A stretch of DNA of 37,481 nt from IMG/VR virus record IMGVR_UViG_3300021959_000149, positions 1 to 37,481 of that record; one strand, given 5' to 3'. The notes beneath the pieces were generated by a model. The model had not been told where the DNA came from and searched no databases. It saw only the letters and a program-made list of their open reading frames with translations. This document shows positions 34,101 to 37,481 of this stretch, in pieces. A program made the translations under genes and the position numbers. This DNA comes from a virus. The stretch's first letter is position 1, and every line of letters starts with the position of its first letter.

Positions 34101-37100
34101 TTCATAAAAGCATCATTAGCGTATAAATCGGAAACTTCTAAAATTGTTAAAGAGTTTACACCCTGTTGTGATTTCATTATGGCTATTTTGTCACTTCCAT
34201 GATATACTTTTTTTCTTTCACCAAAAGAAAGAAGTTTTGTTTCACCACTAAAAGATGCACTTTCTTGTCCAGCGGGTTTTACCAAATCAGTAACATATTC
34301 ACCAACAAGAAGAGTAAAAGTGCTTAAATTATTAGGTGGACTATAATTGTGATTAGCAAATACAGCCATATTATTATTGATTGCTGGTAAAATATGGTCA
34401 CCACTACGAGAAGTGTAAGTCAATCCTTTGAGGTTGTTTGCCCATGTTTTTGTAGGCACTGGGTCGTTATACGAATCCACCAGTACAGGTGTAGGAGTAT
34501 TGGTATGGTAACCACGGGCCTTTGTGCGGATTTGTAGCACAGTGTAAGGCAAATAACCACAATCGGCTTTTTGGTGATTGTCCTTAATGTTTGCATCACT
34601 CACTGGTTTATGGTGGGCACTGCTTGCCGTAACCGTCCATTGACTGTTGCTTGTTTGGTCAAGTTTTTCGTATTCACCAAACTCAAGGTGCGGTGCCTCA
34701 ATACCCAAGTCTTGGTGAAGTGATGCCTCAAACATGGTGGAGAGCGGGCGTGCCCCCCGTTGCGGATTGTGGGCACGGATGCGAATAGCGTCAGCGGCCA
34801 CGCCCCAGTCTCCAAAGGTGCGCCCGTCAGCGGCGTACATGTGTCGGCAATCAAAAGTCACACCGTCCTGCACATTGGGATTAACCAAGTTGATAGCCTC
34901 AGCCGTGACAGCCGCAATTAACTCATCAGTTACGAGTGTTGTCCAATTGATTCGTGGTGTAATAATGGCTTTAATGATACGATTTGTTGATGTGTTAAAC
35001 ATTGTTACTGCACCAGCAGTTAATGATATATCTCCTAAAACTGATAAATAATGAGATGCGTTGAACTCATTACCTCGTACACCGTAAAACACATGTGTAC
35101 CAGTAGTACCTAATTGAGTACGACTTTCATATGAAATTACATTACCAGTGCTACCAGTTATTGATGTAAAAGGGTCAGTAATTTGAATAACACCGTTTTG
35201 GCGAGGGAAACCAAGATAACCAAGAATATCGGGATGATTATTAAGAACAGTTGCACCAGTGTCAAATGGTGCACCTAACAAAACTTCTAATGTTGATGCG
35301 CTGGCATCCCACGATATATCACAATCAACCCCTAATGATGGCGCATAAACACCTCTCCATTGGTTTCCTCGCCAACTGTTTTTACTGAGTAAAGAAACAT
35401 CCATTTGTCCTGTAGCATCACCATATCCCAACATGTGGTGTCCAATGGTAAAGCCACCTTTTGCTACATCCCCATCGTTGAAATAAATGCACACTTCATC
35501 ATCAAGCGTGGAAGGAATGGTTGTCAAATCGTTGGCAAAGGCTTCATCCATTTTGCGGTAAATGTAACGCACACCGTAGCCTTGTCCTCGGTGGTCAGCA
35601 AAACGGAAACCGTACAGTGGAGTATCACCGATTGCATCATCAATCACTTCTGTATTCTTGACATGGCCGCTATAATTTGTAATAGCCGAAGGAGAAGTGC
35701 TTCCAATTTGGATTCCTTCATTGTACAATTTGTCAAACGACGAATCACCTTTGCGACCAAGACCATGCTTACCAGCGATGGGTGAAAAGCCGGGTACACC
35801 CGAAGCAACCAGCCCACCAAAGTTGATACGACCTACGGCCTGCTTACCAACACGCAATCCTTTGACGAGTGCTGTGGATGGGCTTTGCGTTTCAAACGAT
35901 TCATCGTTCACACTGTTATGCGACATACCACCGAGATGAGCAGAAATGTTGCGCCCCTTGGGATTAGCCACTTCATTTCGTCGTGAAGTAATATCGTGAT
36001 TACTGGTGAAGGCTTCATCGGGTTCTTCCTGTGCTACATACTCACGCAGTGTCGTAACGGGTGCAAAAGGTCGCCCGTCTTTGTTAAGTGGCATGGGTGC
36101 AGGGTGCATGTTTTCACCCAATATCTCATCGGGCTGTGCCCAAAAGTTGCGGAAACGGCCACCGTGACCGATGAGGAATTGCGGCTGATACGATGATTGG
36201 CCCTTGCTGTTGTCAAGCCACACACAGAAATTACGACCCGATGCACCGGGAATGGTGGAGTGGATGACAATGCTGTAGCCTTCATTACCGTTAATGTCCT
36301 CAACCACCCGACCTAAGTGCGCTCGGACATACCCCATGTGAGAACCACGGTCATGCGTGTCAAAGGCGATGTCGCCATACCAAAACGGAGCAGGGTCGTA
36401 TGTGGAACCTGTGGCGGCAAAGTCTGCGTTAATGTGGGCTGAGGTGGGGTCTTTGTTTTCATCAGCGATGTCTTGACGCACACCGATTCGTGTAAGGTCA
36501 AGCCGTTCACTTTCACCGGGGTATTGCTGAGAGGGACGGCGAGCGTGCGTGCGACCATTAGGTGCACCCCCTTGGTTGATGAGGCGCACCATTTCCCGTG
36601 CCGCCGCTTCAATGTCAGTGACACCCTCTTTGACTCCGACTTCACCCAAGTCAAGAGTCATACGGCGCACGAAATCCATTTGAGTCCAGTGTTTGAGATG
36701 TTGCAAGCGTGACTCTTCATGGTTTGCTAATTCAAGAGTGGAGTTTCGTTTGCCTTTCAAACAAAGGAAAGCCGAAATCACACGAGTACCATCGGGTGTG
36801 TCAAACAAGGTGCTTGGGTCAGTTAATGAAAACAAATTGGGGTCTTGGTCGGCACGGTGCTTTTTCAATCGTTTTAACAAAGCGTTGCCATCATTCTCTT
36901 TGCGAATCAACTTATGTGCTTGTGAGGCATAATAGACTGAAGCCACCGCAGGTTGAACACGAGGGAGGTTGCTATCTCCTACAGTGTGCGTATTACTTGT
37001 TTGCTCGTGAAATAAACCAGTGTGAACGAAGTGCCCGTGTCCCTTTCCTCTCCGTGCTGAGTTTGCTGTACTTGTAGGGTCGCCAATTGTGTATTTTTCA

Positions 37101-37481
37101 TCACTACCAGCCGTGGTTTTACCCAACAAGTCATGTGTGACGGTGTTTGGAACATTGTGAGCGTATGCACTTTCAATGAACTTTGATTGTTGCGTAGCAC
37201 GAACATACTTGTTTTGTGAAGGGAAACCATTGGCTACATCAATCTGTGTGGTAAAGTAGTGCGGCGCACCACCGTTGGTGCTGATAAGGAACTTGTCAAG
37301 TTTGATGGTTCCTGTTTCGTGAGCGATGTTGCGGGTGTAACCAATAGTAGGCGTAGCCGCACTGGATTGCACCTGCATGTGAATGTCATGGAAAGCAATG
37401 AACTCACGGTCGTGGGCTACATCAAACAACAACACACGAGCGTTTCCATCGGTGGATAGATACGGGTCAATGTAGGCAACA
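25136..37481 (-). CDS. giant structural/adhesin-like protein, 5' end outside the window (4114 codons visible)
   Basis: The reading frame is open from the stop at 25136-25138 to the right edge; the first visible codons read VAYIDPYLSTDGNARV, so the GTG at 37435 is unlikely to be the true start. The protein is rich in Gly, Asn, Thr, His, Tyr, Trp and Pro, with few Cys and no long coiled coil or membrane segment. A LamG/concanavalin-type domain lies near residues 3670-3905. Several beta-rich inserts have clearly lower G+C DNA. Size, composition and the downstream tail-like genes suggest an extended virion surface or tail protein contacting host glycans; a tape measure is less likely because heptad helices are absent. 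Processing into smaller pieces is possible. Confidence 0.85.
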   Translation of the reverse strand, partial: VAYIDPYLSTDGNARVLLFDVAHDREFIAFHDIHMQVQSSAATPTIGYTRNIAHETGTIKLDKFLISTNGGAPHYFTTQIDVANGFPSQNKYVRATQQSKFIESAYAHNVPNTVTHDLLGKTTAGSDEKYTIGDPTSTANSARRGKGHGHFVHTGLFHEQTSNTHTVGDSNLPRVQPAVASVYYASQAHKLIRKENDGNALLKRLKKHRADQDPNLFSLTDPSTLFDTPDGTRVISAFLCLKGKRNSTLELANHEESRLQHLKHWTQMDFVRRMTLDLGEVGVKEGVTDIEAAAREMVRLINQGGAPNGRTHARRPSQQYPGESERLDLTRIGVRQDIADENKDPTSAHINADFAATGSTYDPAPFWYGDIAFDTHDRGSHMGYVRAHLGRVVEDINGNEGYSIVIHSTIPGASGRNFCVWLDNSKGQSSYQPQFLIGHGGRFRNFWAQPDEILGENMHPAPMPLNKDGRPFAPVTTLREYVAQEEPDEAFTSNHDITSRRNEVANPKGRNISAHLGGMSHNSVNDESFETQSPSTALVKGLRVGKQAVGRINFGGLVASGVPGFSPIAGKHGLGRKGDSSFDKLYNEGIQIGSTSPSAITNYSGHVKNTEVIDDAIGDTPLYGFRFADHRGQGYGVRYIYRKMDEAFANDLTTIPSTLDDEVCIYFNDGDVAKGGFTIGHHMLGYGDATGQMDVSLLSKNSWRGNQWRGVYAPSLGVDCDISWDASASTLEVLLGAPFDTGATVLNNHPDILGYLGFPRQNGVIQITDPFTSITGSTGNVISYESRTQLGTTGTHVFYGVRGNEFNASHYLSVLGDISLTAGAVTMFNTSTNRIIKAIITPRINWTTLVTDELIAAVTAEAINLVNPNVQDGVTFDCRHMYAADGRTFGDWGVAADAIRIRAHNPQRGARPLSTMFEASLHQDLGIEAPHLEFGEYEKLDQTSNSQWTVTASSAHHKPVSDANIKDNHQKADCGYLPYTVLQIRTKARGYHTNTPTPVLVDSYNDPVPTKTWANNLKGLTYTSRSGDHILPAINNNMAVFANHNYSPPNNLSTFTLLVGEYVTDLVKPAGQESASFSGETKLLSFGERKKVYHGSDKIAIMKSQQGVNSLTILEVSDLYANDAFMNEFGGGSVTEDGLLMSHADIKCSGMRLYGSVESEPITYFKGGRDSTDHSVPLYFGGGFSGVVLDVNDGSQNDYSSFYTHPYSTGPTGTAGIQNANEISTAYALVDCNALLAFFPGTPLLNQHRGSINPPAYNQDNVLSPDLDAGTLINLITNPSHVTARYANGIVRQRPIPLVMRMPHQTARYTDHKTSTKYFTTYLIYGPGQAFPFNEPTSGLGDVEPHPGYVVTTGNTWSKVPANLNLPNEITNSDGDYGPPNSVYQTDRQRFHWRTTLNWSPAQGIPNIGDGVGLYQRPEHGYHYGEHFINPVPGKISLSNDADYRKAHPYQHCAMAYYGIAMSADMTFHMDGGYHPGGSWLDNQMAFNPQMQKNDFTISKINGNLVNPTAFRVSGVMATSVLNGLLGESASDFDREIIVVDATRCQNGEELATIIGQAINENPGKGALKAMGGTFMPSMGNAQRQDRYGWIEMDWNTVYVNDTATSSQSYIEGTMSGGTQASLEQIPACGWIRTDDGGRPVAGGGICPAFAPYHSREVYDNGGTWTVRFWLAPNRITGKAQFEDITTWQEKCDLITPVTVPTFAIAPPYGVPTKLYIWSKSGVHYYNNENDSTRDHMTRVHFSGLVDALDRTRPVGAMGWAGERYSYLNSLKVGTEGYGAGLGAWHPILGFSPYGPASSVMSTFGHLPHYTPMRNAPEATGVLNGVNNTDTMITTKYTWTYASTNTTPAYSFTDAESSNYFTDPVHIGDKNAVPRALHHTQGVFSRAFLVISYEAEMPLVAKYDRDGITGTGDWLAVVNKTAGGTAAADAIKFAGTVQWDERIHGVDRFVAPAHGGPNIEALIPLPVTLPIDDIPSVPFQMHGPVVDDNILYNAEPCYAKTGDLFFDLDQSPGSFFLEDATDVERNLITDLKTSTSTELDRYGDDANYWLGDTNAFKMNQRSPARNFSVEHIVWKRMDGGNLSLPAVNARGLGAVPFVTRVNSGTAYTTGEKLYGINRFSFETTNSAMFPIIQAQELAHPQIAAAHPDELRNVLAIPNEEMQFEEVQVEDDTGQVHIIEGGSPFGTIIRTFNPVSDRSAEGLAPATAGSGVEPNLKVRLPNPDSIPGNLLVRAGFDRLQAYQNESFGTGGMMRPMSANSIKHLFTDETKGPRLGGTFSDHNWEHISQGNFPDPTYSGWETATGNAPLETSYELHDRTLFFHITKNGNTHSHRYPTYYTHAGGVTNAELTAVSYSGTTLTVNAAPDILLFNEAIRDGRKFLRLYDPVTDRGGVASFTNIVGSTFTGCVGDADFDALVSSSITSLKVVPSYYIPAGSTRFFAARRLRDHAEVSGNSPDMVHTRYINFWTLADTLCHTIYEIPQMSPLSLPRMGHHFVNPTMAMLPGHFAHPAYQGLYNKHRAIRSATVKAHETALMEEQDLGDLKTDISTTLTDKLYGYDTLHTFGALTATPSGPSDIHGGAFTLMFESKIRSDGYGVLASEGEAGNINKAGGHSIVLEAAATYTLRHHFPDPSEVGAYQIVIQPNIHKSQLIGYHANGAATGLPDGTVNELTSQQVALVVGLREPDSATGAVALVLAEATMADVRGCEVFINELILDHDPDHGSQFTNIPPLMLYNALGVQATESPAFVKRSLPYHPQMFDRSTPGMTTNIPWWSIIHKNGPDHADATGFRHLNHHRLDNYYEFLRASTGSIACQITLAGYPSLYPDLYHEVLENISLNPVCTVVSWTSTTITVDDARGFPQIPYYGNKLEYTDANGVRRTHTYTERSGYDATNMNEPKQFTITAKTSFTSNLTAGTKLRLTRAYDFRPAGAIFTDSKTSMVTRILPQMLQGSRDTNSLHMADAFLCLWHPNLGRPHTFYSDSSRTWLNPLTDRAVDKKPLNSMPEHFETVHYHDAAYYASLGPFAFDRKFVAPPYEIKDTTGNPSTVTGVGSNFVNTTLRGTVLSSLLKVIIDGTAYTVSGGSGTQIIFQETVKATIPIGSTILIDGSGDLVTADVLDTTYGNPLLIANRFDPQGGQADSGDAATKTNLNHYWPCGSRGGPLISRLDGYGYVSAAWNYPRDYSFDGPVWTDADDTGSGYTVLNGVSNTSYDSISDPTRTRPFGYRIGLRQPYNKPQWSLYGMRAFREAAVTTTNNVVGYPHGPLVQGETETWTYAGGSGLSNGTYPNTQLGIMERQTNFSGMLGVDKPEWQVRYSDGMRVARPFGCPVRTLRNTNTVLRDWWGDSEGKGIYKLDEAVAYYLVDWWGNTRGEDVRRHPVRAFGIRPAWDAADVYEYDRTDDRTPYQRIYNNGNPVVNMKGLIDSNGEVSLAGGVTVPRFGGRLNDTNNNDTTQLVDVYFPTNAHRVGDDGHGRGLRYPTAFNEDVLTALNEPYHATGVVLSHHTAEPNMNDGYIRARNDILQPFEVPRGISARLNIAEDGLLKPEAVVSDRVETVSGDSPHKDAVSRSAPRIGLDTENVEGVDDNLIAINTEAHSLHTDRGVGQRVIVHGGMQAGSQSIGHYDLTSLDFGGQPQGGVMRLSHTSNFNPLGGTYIAEARNFVSPIDDTDWGGIPTSGMALWLKADSLDLADGAAVTSWKDVSGNGHEFTQSTASAQPTYIASSPNVNNMPVIDCDGDDKLETPFDARLNTAEVTVFVVAWADSDDNAIHGIIESRATSPVNRSGFNLYIRMDSNNRWQWWAGSNTTWTTLSSATNSAVGGQAELVTASITGGDGNGSTATIKMNLQGAGNYTATGNYWKADEGNYIVGNVPISYYLNGKIAEVIQYNRALTIEEERQVEGYLAEKYGFTYNVSQWKSSNPYQTDTNGHQRTNLTDKRISYMLRPVRLLDKQHAEMFRSNLNLHSSSPQYGSNYFSATAGGKYGLYVYETTSGQASAGSYIRSTNPDTNPPYAPAYYMDISTSDTVPMSQGPKIIGTAATGFDSSLLDNEITRVIISENTLQHYRADASRRRTHQEGESKEERMDYTVQPRFSQSLHPKGHKGDVTYNSNDHSGDAS
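25770..26470 (-). other. LamG/concanavalin A-like domain within the giant protein
   Basis: Read on the - strand: MALWLKADSLDLADGAAVTS, W-x-DVSGNGHEF, VIDCDGDDKLETPF, TVFVVAWADSDDN, LNGKIAEVIQYNRAL and EEERQVEGYLAEKYG. These are the usual landmarks of LamG-like jellyroll domains that bind sugars or mediate adhesion. The DNA of the inner part is AT-richer than its surroundings, as if the domain was acquired separately. Confidence 0.8.

Noticed and set aside
37435-37437. GTG as the start of the giant gene
   Set aside because: The frame remains open upstream to the window edge and there is no ribosome site before the GTG, so the gene is cut by the window.
25136-37481. Numerous + strand ORFs opposite the giant gene
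   Set aside because: All are short, antisense to a 12-kb open frame, and none shows a recognisable domain or a run of coupled neighbours.

Overview
The window looks like part of a tailed double-stranded DNA virus of archaea. It combines virus-style organisation (tightly overlapping genes, many tiny zinc-finger proteins, DUF6321-type and tail-type proteins) with an archaeal/eukaryotic-type replication set: family B DNA polymerase, sliding clamp, clamp-loader small subunit, an archaeal-type primase and a group II chaperonin (thermosome). Virus-encoded thermosome plus PolB, PCNA and RFC is the signature described for magroviruses, viruses inferred to infect marine Group II archaea (Poseidoniales). 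I infer a magrovirus-like genome; no host sequence, capsid gene, portal or terminase lies in the window to prove it.

Layout. From 1 to 21211 all genes are on the + strand; from 21212 to the right edge all are on the - strand. The two blocks converge with no base between their stop codons. Positions 12-4289 hold small and hypothetical genes, ending in an HNH endonuclease with four zinc ribbons. Positions 4338-10884 hold the replisome core: clamp loader, probable ssDNA-binding protein, RecA-like ATPase, sliding clamp, PolB. Positions 10890-17435 hold a nuclease-rich segment: a MORC-like GHKL ATPase fused to a PD-(D/E)XK domain, tiny zinc proteins, a MazG-like mini protein, a CoiA-like nuclease, a Cas4/RecB-like Fe-S nuclease, a PriS-PriL-type primase fusion, a winged-helix protein and an XPF-like nuclease. 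Positions 17464-21211 hold an AAA+ helicase candidate, a DEDDy exonuclease, the thermosome and a zinc-ribbon protein.

The - strand block (read right to left) starts with one giant ORF that runs off the right edge (4114 codons visible, a LamG-like domain near its C-terminus). It is followed by a DUF6321-like protein, a 237-aa phage-type protein, a probable tail hub, a small structural protein and a beta-rich probable tail-fibre protein.

Regulation. Nearly all + strand genes abut or overlap by ATGA, so expression is probably polycistronic. A perfect 27-bp repeat holding an archaeal TATA-like TATTTAAA sits before the clamp loader (4300-4326) and before the helicase (17436-17462), the only clear operon breaks apart from the 142-bp gap before the clamp gene. 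Shine-Dalgarno motifs (GGAGG, GAGGTGA) are common. I saw no tRNA, rRNA, CRISPR array or insertion sequence.
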